Shown here in pieces: positions 14,936-23,380 of a stretch of 64,000 nucleotides of DNA. The stretch spans positions 1-64,000 of the forward strand of contig NZ_NEHO01000023.1 of NCBI RefSeq assembly GCF_002113375.1. Direction: 5' to 3'. Position numbers and translations under genes: made by a program. Under the pieces are notes generated by a model. That model worked only from the letters and a program-made list of their open reading frames with translations. It had not been told where the DNA came from and made no database searches. This DNA comes from Pseudomonas sp. R37(2017) (lineage in GTDB: Bacteria; Pseudomonadota; Gammaproteobacteria; Pseudomonadales; Pseudomonadaceae). How positions within the stretch are numbered: the first letter of the stretch is position 1; each line of letters begins with the position of its first letter.

Positions 14936-16177
14936 ATGATTCCAATCATCACGCGCTTCTCATCAAGACTCGCTCTCACGGGCGTCGAGAGGGGCGTGTG
15001 GCGGCTACTGGCGGCAAGGAGTCTGCGTGGCTTTTGCGACGGTTTCGTCGCGGTGTTGCTTCCGGCCTACCTGCTCGCACTCGGTATGTCGACGCTCTCG
15101 GTCGGCCTGGTCAGTACATCGACCCTGCTTGGTTCCGCGATCGCTACGATGGTGATCGGGATGCTGGGCAATCGCTATTCGCGCCGGTCACTGCTGTTGA
15201 TCGCTGCCTTGGCGATGACGGCAACGGGCATCGGCTTTTTCAGCTTCTCGACACTGTGGCCTTTGCTCCTGGTGGCATTCGTGGGCACGATGAATCCCAG
15301 TGCGGGCGATGTCAGCATGTTTCTTCCCATCGAGCATGCATGCCTTGCCGAGGCGTCGCAAACGCAGACACGCACCTCACTCTTTGCGCGCTACAGCCTC
15401 GTCGGAGCGCTTTCAGGTGCACTGGGTGCGCTGCTGGCCGGGGGGCCGGAATGGATCGCTGCTCATCTCGGCGTTCTCCCGCTCTCGGCCATGCGCAGTA
15501 TGTTCGCGATCTACGCGCTGTCGGGGCTCGCGATCCTGGCCCTGTACATGCGCATGCCTACCCATCAGCCCGCGTCGACAAACGTTCGTACATCGCTTGG
15601 GCCATCGAGGTGGATTGTCCTGCGCCTCGCGCTGCTCTTCAGCGTGGATGCGTTCGCTGGCGGACTGGTCGTAAATGCGTTGCTTACCCTTTGGCTCATT
15701 GCACGGTTCGATCTTTCAATCAGCGCTGCCGGACAGTTCTTTTTCTGCACGGGATTGCTGAGCGCGGGGTCGCAACTTGCAGCGGCACCACTGGCACGCA
15801 AGATCGGCCTTCTGAACACGATGGTATTTACGCACATACCTTCGAGCTTGTTCCTGATCGCGGCAGCCTTCATGCCGTCATTGCCGCTCGCACTGCTGAT
15901 GCTTTTGCTGCGCAGCGCGCTGTCACAACTCGACGTCCCCACGCGCAGCGCCTACGTCATGTCTGTTGTCACGCCATCAGAGCGAGCTGCGGCGGCGAGT
16001 ATGACAGCGGTGCCACGTAGTCTCGCCGCAGCCATTGCCCCGACCATTGCCAGCGGATTGATCGGGTTGGGTTGGCTCGCAGCACCGCTACTCGCATGCG
16101 GCGTGCTCAAGATCATCTACGATCTGGCGCTGTTGACTGCGTGTCGACATGTCAAGCTCGAGGGGGATTCCTCATGA
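14936..16177 (+). CDS. MFS transporter
   Basis: A 413-residue inner-membrane transporter with about 12 hydrophobic segments. The Lys/Arg-rich loop GNRYSRRSLLL between TM2 and TM3 corresponds to MFS motif A. TM1 starts at LRGFCDGFVAVLLPAYLLALGM. The ATG at 14936 has a GGAG site 8 nt upstream and is preferred to the GTG at 14912. Its end overlaps the ATG of the broken DUF1254 gene (ATGA at 16174), as in an operon. The substrate is unknown. Confidence 0.85.
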   Translation: MIPIITRFSSRLALTGVERGVWRLLAARSLRGFCDGFVAVLLPAYLLALGMSTLSVGLVSTSTLLGSAIATMVIGMLGNRYSRRSLLLIAALAMTATGIGFFSFSTLWPLLLVAFVGTMNPSAGDVSMFLPIEHACLAEASQTQTRTSLFARYSLVGALSGALGALLAGGPEWIAAHLGVLPLSAMRSMFAIYALSGLAILALYMRMPTHQPASTNVRTSLGPSRWIVLRLALLFSVDAFAGGLVVNALLTLWLIARFDLSISAAGQFFFCTGLLSAGSQLAAAPLARKIGLLNTMVFTHIPSSLFLIAAAFMPSLPLALLMLLLRSALSQLDVPTRSAYVMSVVTPSERAAAASMTAVPRSLAAAIAPTIASGLIGLGWLAAPLLACGVLKIIYDLALLTACRHVKLEGDSS

Positions 16178-16691
16178 GCTCACGACGATATAAACCGCGC
16201 ATCGCCTTGATCGGTGTCGCACTGATGATTGGCTGATGCGTGCCGCCGCCGCGAAGGGCGGTCTGTACGGCAATGACGCCGCTGAGGCGATGTACCCCAT
16301 CACGCGTACCGATGGCAACGGCCAGACGTTGAATACCGGCAAGCACAGCTACACGCTCACCTTCCCCGCCGGCAAATTACCGCCAGTCAATGCCTTCTGG
16401 TCGGTGACCCTGTACGACGGTTAAAGCCAACTGCCGATCAAGAATCCGATCAACCGCTACCTGATCAATTCTCCGATGCTGTCGACCATGAAAAAGAACG
16501 CGGATGGTTCACTGACGCTGTATATCCAGAAGGATTCGCCGGGCGAGACCAAGGAGTCCAACTGGTTGCCTGCGCCTGACGACACGGCCTATCTGGTGAT
16601 GCGCCTCTATTGGCCGAAGGCCACGCCACCTTCGATTCTTCCCGCCGGTGCGGGCAGCTGGCAGCCACCGGCGCTGGTGGTATCGAAGTAG
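16174..16691 (+). pseudogene. DUF1254/DUF1214 protein remnant with deletion and premature stop
   Basis: The start (16174, MSSRRYKPRIALIGVALMIG) is a signal-like stretch that stops after 20 codons. In another frame, the C-terminal DUF1214 region follows (AAAAKGGLYGNDAAEAMYP ... YTLTFPAGKLPPVNAFWSVTLYDG). An in-frame TAA at 16422-16424 breaks it, and it then continues as QLPIKNPINRYLINSP ... SLTLYIQKDSPG ... NWLPAPDD ... MRLYWPKATPPSIL. About 300 residues are missing, judged from the intact paralogue at 51360-52769. A deletion plus a nonsense change best explains it. Confidence 0.8.
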
Positions 16692-16714
16692 TGCGACTCT
16701 TGCGATCCATTGCT

Positions 16715-16815
16715 GGCACTCGCCGTAGGTCGGTGTAGGCCAGCGCTACCTTTTTGCCAATGGCAGCCGAGCATAAAGGGCTGCTATTGGCCGTTCTCTA
16801 ACGGTCGCGGCCGGC
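16715..16815. repeat. Imperfect hairpin repeat
   Basis: The sequence reads cgccgtaggtcgg ... ctatttttgcc-like ... gctattggccgttctctaacggtcgcggcc. It belongs with the loosely related ggccgttttctgcc hairpins but is more degraded. It lies between the DUF1254 remnant and the MarR-GNAT gene. Confidence 0.3.
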
Positions 16816-16870
16816 TGAAGTCGACCCACTGCGGACGGTGCCCCGGACACTTACAGTGCTATCAACGCCA

Positions 16871-17800
16871 CTACAGGTCCCGAGCCCAAGTCTGGCTGAC
16901 AAGGTCTTTTCCGAAGCTGTGTACCTGTTCCTCTTCGACCAATTGAAAACCTGCTTTCTGGTATAGCTTTCGGGCATCGGCAAGCACACTGGTTGTCCAG
17001 AGGATCATGCGCTTGTAGCCCGCGTGCCGCGCAAACCGAAGACTCTCTTCCAGCAACCGATTGCCGATTCCCATGCCCCTGGCGCTCGCATCCACGTAGA
17101 GCATCCGCAGTTTAGCGGTCGTCTCGTCATGTTTGACGACAAAGACCGAACCGATGACCGTGCAATCTTTTTCCGCGATCCAGCATCGCTCGCAGGACTG
17201 ATCGAACTCACGAAGATAGTTGGCGACGATTTCCGCCACCAGCGCTTCGAACTCTGTATTCCAACCGTATTCGCGGGCATAGAGTTGAGCTTGTTGCTGA
17301 ACAACAATGCCCATGTCACCCGCTCGTGGATCGCGCAGGATGTAGGAGGGATCCCCGTCGCCCAATTGCGTCTGTATCCTTCTCATGGCTTGGATCAATT
17401 GCTCTTGCTGTGGCTCAGACAAGCCTTGCAGCATCACCACGACTTCTTCACGAGCGGCTTGCTCCAGCGAGGCCAGCACGGTACGACCTGGCTCGGTGAG
17501 CTGGATTTGAGAGGCTCGGGCGTCGATTGCCGAGCGAGACCTGCTGATCAGTCCTTTTTTCTCGAATCCACCGATGACTCGGCTGAGGTAGCCAGCATCC
17601 AGGCCGAGCAAATGGCAGAGGTCTGAACTCTTCAGGCCAGTACTGGCGCCCAATTCATAAAGGATGCGTGCCTCGGTCAAGGAAAATTCGGCTTGAAGCA
17701 GGTGCTCTTGCAGCGCGCCAATCTGCCGGGTGTAGAAACGGTTAAAACGGCGGACTGTGTCAGCGCGCTCCATGATGGTTGGGGCCATGAAAATTCTCAT
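16871..17800 (-). CDS. Bifunctional MarR-type regulator fused to GNAT N-acetyltransferase
   Basis: A 309-residue fusion. Residues about 15-150 form a MarR winged HTH (LTEARILYELGASTG, LKSSDLCHLLGLDAGYLSRVIGGFEKKGLI). Residues about 160-305 form a GNAT domain with the acetyl-CoA loop RGMGIGNRLLEESLRFA (motif A). The frame starts at 17800; MAPTIMERAD at 17788 is an alternative. Such fusions are a known architecture and may couple acetylation to control of their own promoter. Palindromic operator candidates lie directly upstream (17805-17838). Confidence 0.9.
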   Translation of the reverse strand: MRIFMAPTIMERADTVRRFNRFYTRQIGALQEHLLQAEFSLTEARILYELGASTGLKSSDLCHLLGLDAGYLSRVIGGFEKKGLISRSRSAIDARASQIQLTEPGRTVLASLEQAAREEVVVMLQGLSEPQQEQLIQAMRRIQTQLGDGDPSYILRDPRAGDMGIVVQQQAQLYAREYGWNTEFEALVAEIVANYLREFDQSCERCWIAEKDCTVIGSVFVVKHDETTAKLRMLYVDASARGMGIGNRLLEESLRFARHAGYKRMILWTTSVLADARKLYQKAGFQLVEEEQVHSFGKDLVSQTWARDL

Positions 17801-17804
17801 ATAG

Positions 17805-17838
17805 TTGCTTCTGGCAGCTATATTATTGCCTAAGGCAA
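17805..17838. promoter_or_regulatory. Candidate MarR operator pair
   Basis: TTGCC-TAA-GGCAA (17826-17838) is a perfect palindrome, and TTGCTTCTGGCAG (17805-17817) is a degenerate copy 21 bp away (two turns). The outer ATAGTTGC/GCAACTAT arms also match in inverted order. They sit immediately before the start of the MarR-GNAT gene, where an autorepressor would bind. Confidence 0.5.
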
Positions 17839-18142
17839 CTATGTCAATCCTCAGATGTCCAGGTGCATTGGTGGTTTACAGTTACGACAGTTTGGGGATG
17901 ATCGTCTCCTTTTGGCCGAGAGCCGCAGGTCGCGTAGGGCGGCTCTCGAACTTGAGTGCGCGAGCAGTGAGATTTCGCGGTTCGCCTGTCGCGAGACTGG
18001 GCGATTGCCTGCGGCGTCACCGAATGGATTGCCGGATCTGCCCCCCCTGTCCAATAGCAAGTGACATGACGGGATTGAGCGGTGCATATCTGACTGATAG
18101 CATCTAGCTATCAATCTCAATGCTCATTCAGGAAGGGAATCC
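17839..18142. other. Divergent intergenic region
   Basis: A 304-bp stretch between the MarR operator and the exported protein gene. It has an imperfect stem at about 17909-17955 (cttttggccgagagccgc / gcggctctcg) of the same loose repeat type. A promoter for 18143 is likely near 18090-18110 (gcatatctgactgatagcatct), but I cannot fix it. Confidence 0.4.
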
Positions 18143-18805
18143 ATGTCAAAGAAAGTTCTTGCTGCAGCGCTGGCCGCCATGGGGATGTTGACCGGCATGC
18201 AGAATGCGGTGGCTGAAGACAACCTGTTCAAAAATTATGCCTATGACACGCCGATTGCCAAATACACCGAGGCAGCAGGCTACTACGACTGTTCAGCTGA
18301 AATAGGGGCTACTGCACGATGCCTGGACGACGTGGATTTTCTGGATCAGAAGTTCACAGCGGCCCTGGTTTTCAGTGGTGACAAACTGATGTTGGTTTCG
18401 CTGTTTGCACCCTATGATCGTGACCTGTTCGGTCGCGCCATTGGCGCTCTTGCAAAGACATTTACTCTGGTGTCGCTCGCTGACGGGAAATCCGTGCTGG
18501 ATCTCGTTGAGCTCGCGGGTAGAGCAAAAAACAAGGATGAATACACAGCGAAACTCACGAACTACGAGAGTGTTGCGTTGACCGCCAACGACTTGACCTA
18601 CTCCTTTGTTGAAGGGCTCACCCTGGCCAAGGGGGCCACCAACGTCCATAGTTTGATGAATTCAGCGCCTGCCAACATCAGGGGCGCTGATTTGATCGTC
18701 TCTGGCGAGGGTGACGAGTCCAGCATCATCATTAAGTTTTCTTTCCCGAAACTGGACGAAAACAAGCTTGTTCAGCAAGCCAAGAAGCCAGTCGAGTCGT
18801 TCTGA
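18143..18805 (+). CDS. Exported protein of unknown function
   Basis: A 220-residue protein with a clear Sec signal peptide (KKVLAAALAAMGMLTGMQNAVA, cleavage before EDNLF). The mature part is mixed alpha/beta, with two Cys (DCSAEIGATARC) that could form a periplasmic disulphide and repeated hydrophobic strands (TAALVFSGDKLMLVSLFAP). I do not recognise a family. AGGAAGGGAA precedes the ATG. A strong terminator follows, so it is a single-gene unit. Confidence 0.65.
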   Translation: MSKKVLAAALAAMGMLTGMQNAVAEDNLFKNYAYDTPIAKYTEAAGYYDCSAEIGATARCLDDVDFLDQKFTAALVFSGDKLMLVSLFAPYDRDLFGRAIGALAKTFTLVSLADGKSVLDLVELAGRAKNKDEYTAKLTNYESVALTANDLTYSFVEGLTLAKGATNVHSLMNSAPANIRGADLIVSGEGDESSIIIKFSFPKLDENKLVQQAKKPVESF

Positions 18806-18827
18806 CCTCGTGCTTCCATTTGTGTTG

Positions 18828-18856
18828 AGCCCCGCAATAGCGGGGCTTTTGGTTTT
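18828..18856 (+). terminator. Rho-independent terminator
   Basis: AGCCCCGC-aata-GCGGGGCT is followed by TTTGGTTTTT. It lies 22 bp after the stop of the exported protein gene. Confidence 0.9.
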
Positions 18857-18924
18857 TGGAGGGCTGTATCCTGACACCAGCATTTCGAGTGGCCAGGGCA
18901 GCTGAATCGACCGGTTGAATCCAC

Positions 18925-18980
18925 AGCCGTTTTCTGCCTGTCGCGAAGGGCGACAAACGCCCCATAGCCGACAGGCTGAA
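18925..18980. repeat. Imperfect hairpin repeat
   Basis: The sequence reads ccgttttctgcctgtcgcg then aagggcgacaaacgcccc. It is a member of the ttttctgcc hairpin group. Confidence 0.4.
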
Positions 18981-19099
18981 TCCTCCCACAGGCATTCGCG
19001 ACTAGTATTTCACTGCCGACTCTTTCAAAGCCTGGTTGGATTTCAATCAGGCAACGTCGGGTCTTGAGCATTGTTTGTTTCGGTCCAGGGGAAACCGGT

Positions 19100-19798
19100 A
19101 TGACAAATCCGCAAGTCAAAGCCGAATCCGACGAAGATTTGGGTCAGATGGTAATAGGGCAAGGGCCGTGCACCTATCTGTTGCTGCTCTTGCTGGGATT
19201 GATTCTCCTGTTCCCCTTTCTTGAGGAAGGGATATTTGCGCGTACGCTGCTCGGCATTCTGTTTTCAATCGTGCTGCTCGTGGGTGCTTCCGTCACCCGG
19301 CAGACGCGGCGAGGGTTCATCCTGAAACTGGGCCTGGCGTTGCTTGGTGTTGGCCTTCAATGGGTGGCGTTGTGGACTGAGAGTCTTGCGATTCTTTACC
19401 TTGCCGGGATTTCTTATGCGGCGTCCCTGGCAGTCTCGTTCATCGGAGTGCTGCGCTATATCCTCAAACGCGGGCCGATTACCGCCGACAAGCTGCATGC
19501 CGCCCTGGCGGGTTACATCATGCTGGCCTTCGTCTGGTCCTTCGTCTATGCCCTGGTCGAGATGTCCAGCGCTGGCTCATTCGGCCCTGCCCCTCTCGAC
19601 TTCGCACAACCCGGCACTTTCTTCAAACTGATCTATTTCAGCCACACGACGCTCACGACCACCGGTTACGGTGATGTGATCCCGTTGACCAACCATGCCC
19701 GCTCACTGGTGATGATCGAAGAGTTTTCAGGCGTCTTTTACGTTGGCGTGGTGATCGCACGGCTTGCCGGTCTGTATCCGTCGATTCAGACCAGGTGA
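19100..19798 (+). CDS. Two-pore-domain-like potassium channel family protein (Ion_trans_2)
   Basis: A 232-residue inner-membrane protein with about six hydrophobic segments. It has a pore loop with the K+ selectivity filter TTTGYGD, preceded by FFKLIYFSHTTL and followed by the inner helix FSGVFYVGVVIARLAGL. There is no RCK/TrkA-N regulatory domain. The ATG at 19100 is used because AGGGGA precedes it by about 8 nt; a TTG at 19064 would add 12 residues. Gating and physiological role are not visible. Confidence 0.85.
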   Translation: MTNPQVKAESDEDLGQMVIGQGPCTYLLLLLLGLILLFPFLEEGIFARTLLGILFSIVLLVGASVTRQTRRGFILKLGLALLGVGLQWVALWTESLAILYLAGISYAASLAVSFIGVLRYILKRGPITADKLHAALAGYIMLAFVWSFVYALVEMSSAGSFGPAPLDFAQPGTFFKLIYFSHTTLTTTGYGDVIPLTNHARSLVMIEEFSGVFYVGVVIARLAGLYPSIQTR

Positions 19799-19943
19799 AT
19801 CCAGATTTTCCTGAGCCATCCTCGGGCATCAGTGGTCGGTGCGGGCTGTTGCGACTGATCGAAATCGCATTCGGCAAAACGCATTGGGCCGGTGATCAAA
19901 CCGACCCAATGCCATAGGAGCTGATCCATTTGCCGCGAATCGA

Positions 19944-21356
19944 CTAACCCAACGTGTTAAGGCACACCACCTTGGGTTGAGTCATTTCCTCATAGGCAAA
20001 GCGCACCCCTTCCCGGCCCAGGCTACCGTACTTTGAGCCGCCAAACGGCATTGCATCAAAGCGGTAGTCGGAAGAGTCGTTGATCATCACGCCCCCGGCT
20101 TCGATTCTCCGTGCGGCGCTCATCGCGGTTGCCAGATCATTGGTGAAGATCCCCGCATGCAGGCTGTATTCGGGCTCATTGGCCAACGCGATGGCTTCAT
20201 CGAAACGCTCGAAGCATTGCAGTACCACCACCGGAGCGAAGACCTCATTGCGCCAGAGTCGACTGGCGTGATCGACGTTTTCCAACACAGTGGCGGCATA
20301 ACACGATCCTTCACGCCGATGACCGCAGAGCAATGTGGCGCCCTCCTGCAAGGCCTCGTTCACCACTTGTTCGGCATTCTGCGCGGCTTGCGCAGTAATC
20401 ATGGGGCCGATATCGGTATCGGCCAGCAATGGGTCGCCGACCACAAGCGCGCGGGCCTGGCTGACAAAACGCTCTCGGAACGCTTCATAGATCGACGCCT
20501 GAATCAGCAAGCGCTGGGTGCCTACGCAGTTCTGTCCCGCTGCCCAAAAGGCCCCGGATACGCAACTTTCGACAGCCGCCTCAAGGTCGCAATCGTCCAT
20601 GACGATGACTGGCGCATTGCCGCCCAGGTCCATGGCCAGTTTCTTCAGCCCGGCTGTGCGAGCGATCTGCTCGGCGGTGACGAAACCGCCGGTGAAGGAA
20701 ATCATCCGCACCTCTCGGGCGGCGACCAACGCCTTGCCCAGTTCCGCGCCGCCGGTGGCGACTGTAACCACCGATTCAGGCAAGCCTGCTGCGACCAGAT
20801 AAGACACCAGTCTAATGGCCGACAAGGGTGCGAGCTCGGAGGGTTTGAGAATCACCGCATTACCGCCCGCAATGGCCGGACCGAGTTTGTGCGCCACCAG
20901 GTTCAACGGATCGTTGTATGGCGTGATCGCCACGATCAGTCCCAAGGGCTCGCGAGAAAACCAGCCCTGACGCGACTCGGAGCCTTCATAAGCGTCGAAA
21001 GGCACCACCTCCCCGGCATTGCGCCTGGCCTCCTCGGCCGACAGTTTGAGGGTGTTGACGCAACGCTTGACCTCCTTTTCCGCTTGTTTGAGGGTCTTCC
21101 CGGCCTCGTCGACGATCAGCCTGGCAAACACGCTGGCATCACGTTCAATGTTGATCGCCGCTTGCTCAAGAATACGAGCCCGACGATGACGCGCCAACGC
21201 GGCGCACGCGCGTGCACCGCTGCGTCCCGTCTCCAACAACTGCGGCACCTGCGACGCACAGACATTCGTTACGCTACCGATGACGGAACCGTCATAGGCG
21301 TTCAAGACTTCAATGGACGGTTCCACGATATCCAGAACCAGGCGCGATAGTTTCAC
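19944..21356 (-). CDS. Aldehyde dehydrogenase family protein
   Basis: A 470-residue NAD(P)+-dependent aldehyde dehydrogenase. The catalytic Cys is in WAAGQNCVGTQR, NAD-binding PYNDPLN and ILKPSELAP precede it, and GGSKYGSLGREG is near the C-terminus. The usual catalytic Glu of ELGG is Asp here (MDLGGNAPVIV). The GTG start at 21356 has AGGAG 7 nt upstream and lies 4 nt after the homoserine dehydrogenase stop. That indicates coupling, and suggests the substrate is the aldehyde made by its neighbour, for example aspartate 4-semialdehyde (inference). Confidence 0.85.
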   Translation of the reverse strand: MKLSRLVLDIVEPSIEVLNAYDGSVIGSVTNVCASQVPQLLETGRSGARACAALARHRRARILEQAAINIERDASVFARLIVDEAGKTLKQAEKEVKRCVNTLKLSAEEARRNAGEVVPFDAYEGSESRQGWFSREPLGLIVAITPYNDPLNLVAHKLGPAIAGGNAVILKPSELAPLSAIRLVSYLVAAGLPESVVTVATGGAELGKALVAAREVRMISFTGGFVTAEQIARTAGLKKLAMDLGGNAPVIVMDDCDLEAAVESCVSGAFWAAGQNCVGTQRLLIQASIYEAFRERFVSQARALVVGDPLLADTDIGPMITAQAAQNAEQVVNEALQEGATLLCGHRREGSCYAATVLENVDHASRLWRNEVFAPVVVLQCFERFDEAIALANEPEYSLHAGIFTNDLATAMSAARRIEAGGVMINDSSDYRFDAMPFGGSKYGSLGREGVRFAYEEMTQPKVVCLNTLG

Positions 21357-21360
21357 AGGC

Positions 21361-22410
21361 TTACTCCTGGTTGCGTGCAATGGATTGATGGATGCTGATG
21401 ATGTCCGAGAGCAGCGCAAACGCTGTTTCCGTGCGCCCGGCGCCCGGCCCCGAAACCGTTACCGCACCGAGCAGTTCAGAGGTAAACGACACCGCGTTCG
21501 TTGCGCCGCCGATACTGGCCAGCGGATGGTCGTTGTTCAACAGCCGCGGTTCGACACTGGCGCTGATCGATCCGTCGGCATTACGCATCGCCGACCCGAT
21601 CAGCTTCCAGCGAGCGCCGTCCTGCCGCGCTTTTTCGATGTCGCCAAGGCTGAGGGAGGAAATGCCGCTGCACGTGACGTCACTGACCTTCAGCTTCGCG
21701 TCCAGCAGTTCGTTCGCCAGGATCACCACCTTGAGGCGTACATCATGACCTTCGACATCCGCCGTCGGGTCGGCTTCGGCGTAGCCCAGCGCCTGAGCCT
21801 TTTCGACGGCCTCGGCAAACCCCAGGCCGCCTTCCATGCTGGTCAGCACGAAGTTGGACGTGCCGTTGAGAATGCCTTCAAAACCGACAATGGAGCTGCC
21901 GGCCAGCGCCTGCCTGGCCAGGCGAATAACGGGCGTGCCGCTCATGACCGAACCTTCGTATTCAAAGGCGACATGCTTGCGTCGAGCCAGTGCCTTGAGC
22001 TCGGCGCCGTGCAAGGCGATGGGACCCTTGTTGGTGGTGACGACATGCTGGCCGCCCTCCAGCGCCCAACGACAGAACGAAGTCGCCGGTTCACCGTCCA
22101 CCGGGTTGGTGAAGGTGGCTTCGACGATAATGTCCGCGCCGGAATCCTTGATCACCGCTTCATTGAGGGCTGTGGCGTCGCCACCGGACAGTTGCGCCAA
22201 TGCACCTTTGACTGCCGGTAACTGGGCGAGCACATTGGCGTCCAGCCCTTGGCGACCGATCACAGAACCGAGAAACAAGTCAGTCACACCGACGATTTTC
22301 AGAGTGAATCCCAGTTCTGTTTTCCACTGTTCGTTACGTTCGGCAATCAGCTGAGCCAATGCCCGGTTAACACCGCCAAAACCAACCAGCGCCAATTTGT
22401 ATTCAGTCAT
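21361..22410 (-). CDS. Homoserine dehydrogenase lacking the ACT domain
   Basis: A 349-residue NAD(P)-dependent enzyme interconverting homoserine and aspartate 4-semialdehyde. It has the Rossmann motif LALVGFGGVNRALA at the start, TTNKGPIA, FEGILNGTSNFVL, and the catalytic region ADPTADVEGHDVRLK. The biosynthetic proteobacterial enzyme is about 430 residues and carries a C-terminal ACT domain for threonine feedback; here the protein ends after GPGAGRTETAFALLSDI. That fits a feedback-insensitive, probably catabolic copy. It is followed directly by the aldehyde dehydrogenase gene. Confidence 0.88.
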   Translation of the reverse strand: MTEYKLALVGFGGVNRALAQLIAERNEQWKTELGFTLKIVGVTDLFLGSVIGRQGLDANVLAQLPAVKGALAQLSGGDATALNEAVIKDSGADIIVEATFTNPVDGEPATSFCRWALEGGQHVVTTNKGPIALHGAELKALARRKHVAFEYEGSVMSGTPVIRLARQALAGSSIVGFEGILNGTSNFVLTSMEGGLGFAEAVEKAQALGYAEADPTADVEGHDVRLKVVILANELLDAKLKVSDVTCSGISSLSLGDIEKARQDGARWKLIGSAMRNADGSISASVEPRLLNNDHPLASIGGATNAVSFTSELLGAVTVSGPGAGRTETAFALLSDIISIHQSIARNQE

Positions 22411-22613
22411 TTTGTTATGCCCTTGATCCGGGTGATGGGTTGTCGGGCACTAGGTTAGGGCTGGCCCCAGGGCAGTGAAATAGGCCAATTTGCTCTATTT
22501 TGTGGGCGTTTTGACCAGAGCTTGAGCAACGCTTCAGGCAAAAAAAACCCGGACACTGTCCTGATGCTGGTCACTCAAGATCTTGAGCTGGGCTTGGGAT
22601 GTTCCGCCCCCCC
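22411..22613. other. Upstream region of the homoserine dehydrogenase gene
   Basis: This 203-bp stretch includes the likely promoter of the minus-strand hom-ALDH pair and a short imperfect hairpin near 22575-22590 (ctcaagatcttgag). Nothing else recognised. Confidence 0.4.
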
Positions 22614-22715
22614 CTGTAGGAGCGAGCATGCTCGCGATGGACGTCAACGATAACGCGTGCTGCCTGAATGCCCGCGTTGTCCTGGCGTTTTTCGCGAGCT
22701 TGCTCGCTCCTACAG
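22614..22715. repeat. REPIN (inverted REP pair), copy 1
   Basis: CTGTAGGAGCGAGC with CATGCTCGCG at the left and CGCGAGC with TTGCTCGCTCCTACAG at the right are inverted REP arms around a 58-bp spacer. It is nearly identical over its full length to 32469-32569. REPINs in Pseudomonas are mobilised by RAYT transposases; none is in the window. Confidence 0.85.
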
Positions 22716-22740
22716 AGTAAGGCACGGGCGTCAAAGTATG

Positions 22741-22922
22741 GGCCGGCCGGTAGGCCGCCTCGCTTTGGCTTTTGATCTTCTTGCCCCATCGAGAGGCCGA
22801 GTGGAGGTTCTGCGCAGTGGGCAACCCGGCATGAATGCCGGGTTAGCCGCCCTCGGCCACGGATGGTCGATGGCGGCGGGGCGACGGAGCAGGGCCGGAG
22901 CGAGGTACCGTACGAAAGGGCT
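22741..22922. repeat. Dispersed ~190-bp repeat, copy 1
   Basis: GGCCGGCCGG ... GAGAGGCCGAGTGGAGG ... GCAACCCGGCAT-GAATGCCGGGTT ... CGAACGAAAGGG-like end. It includes a hairpin (AACCCGGCAT/ATGCCGGGTT). It matches 32595-32800 with scattered differences and a short indel, directly next to a REPIN in both places. No protein is believed to be encoded despite open frames. Confidence 0.75.
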
Positions 22923-23358
22923 ACACAACAGACGACAGCACAAAGGAAGTCACGGTGTTTTCCACCCCGGGCAACGCGGCAATTTCAGTCCAGACCTTGT
23001 GCACCCGCTGCGGGCTCGCAGCGCCCACCCGCAGCATCAGGTCGAACTCGCCACTCATGACATCGCACTGGATGACTTCCGGAATGGCCCGCAGTGCTTG
23101 CAACACTTCCGCCCCGCGCATCCGGTCGTAGCGGTAGACGAAAATCACCGCGTTGATGTTCGACGTGGCTTGTCGCCCCTCCCCCGTGCGTACCGTGTAT
23201 CCCTGTATTACACCGTCGCGTTCAAGTCTTTCTATACGCTGGCGCACCGCATTGCGTGACAGATTGACCTTGGCCGCGAGCTCGGCGTGTGCAGCCCTGG
23301 CATTGAGTTTCAGTTGCGCGATGATGTGTTCATCGAGAGGGTCCAGAACTCGCTTCAC
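22921..23358 (-). CDS. Lrp/AsnC family transcriptional regulator
   Basis: A 145-residue regulator with an N-terminal HTH (LDPLDEHIIAQLKLNARAAHAELA, VNLSRNAVRQRIERLERDGVI) and a C-terminal RAM/AsnC ligand domain (INAVIFVYRYD, VIQCDVMSGEFDLMLRVG, VTSFVLSSVV). GTG at 23358 is the start, with AGGAGG 4 nt upstream. The frame extends further but overlaps the preceding gene. It follows the threonine-synthase-like gene by 22 bp, and amino-acid sensing is likely. Its 3' end abuts the dispersed repeat. Confidence 0.88.
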   Translation of the reverse strand: MKRVLDPLDEHIIAQLKLNARAAHAELAAKVNLSRNAVRQRIERLERDGVIQGYTVRTGEGRQATSNINAVIFVYRYDRMRGAEVLQALRAIPEVIQCDVMSGEFDLMLRVGAASPQRVHKVWTEIAALPGVENTVTSFVLSSVV

Positions 23359-23380
23359 TTGGCCTCCTGTTGTCGCGCTT

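Noticed and set aside
20157..21350. Long open frame antisense to the aldehyde dehydrogenase
   Set aside because: Mirror of a GC-rich gene with no ribosome site and no recognisable motif.
22657..23259. Open frames through the REPIN and dispersed repeat
   Set aside because: These are spurious translations of repeats; they begin in REP DNA and are shared only because the repeat is shared.
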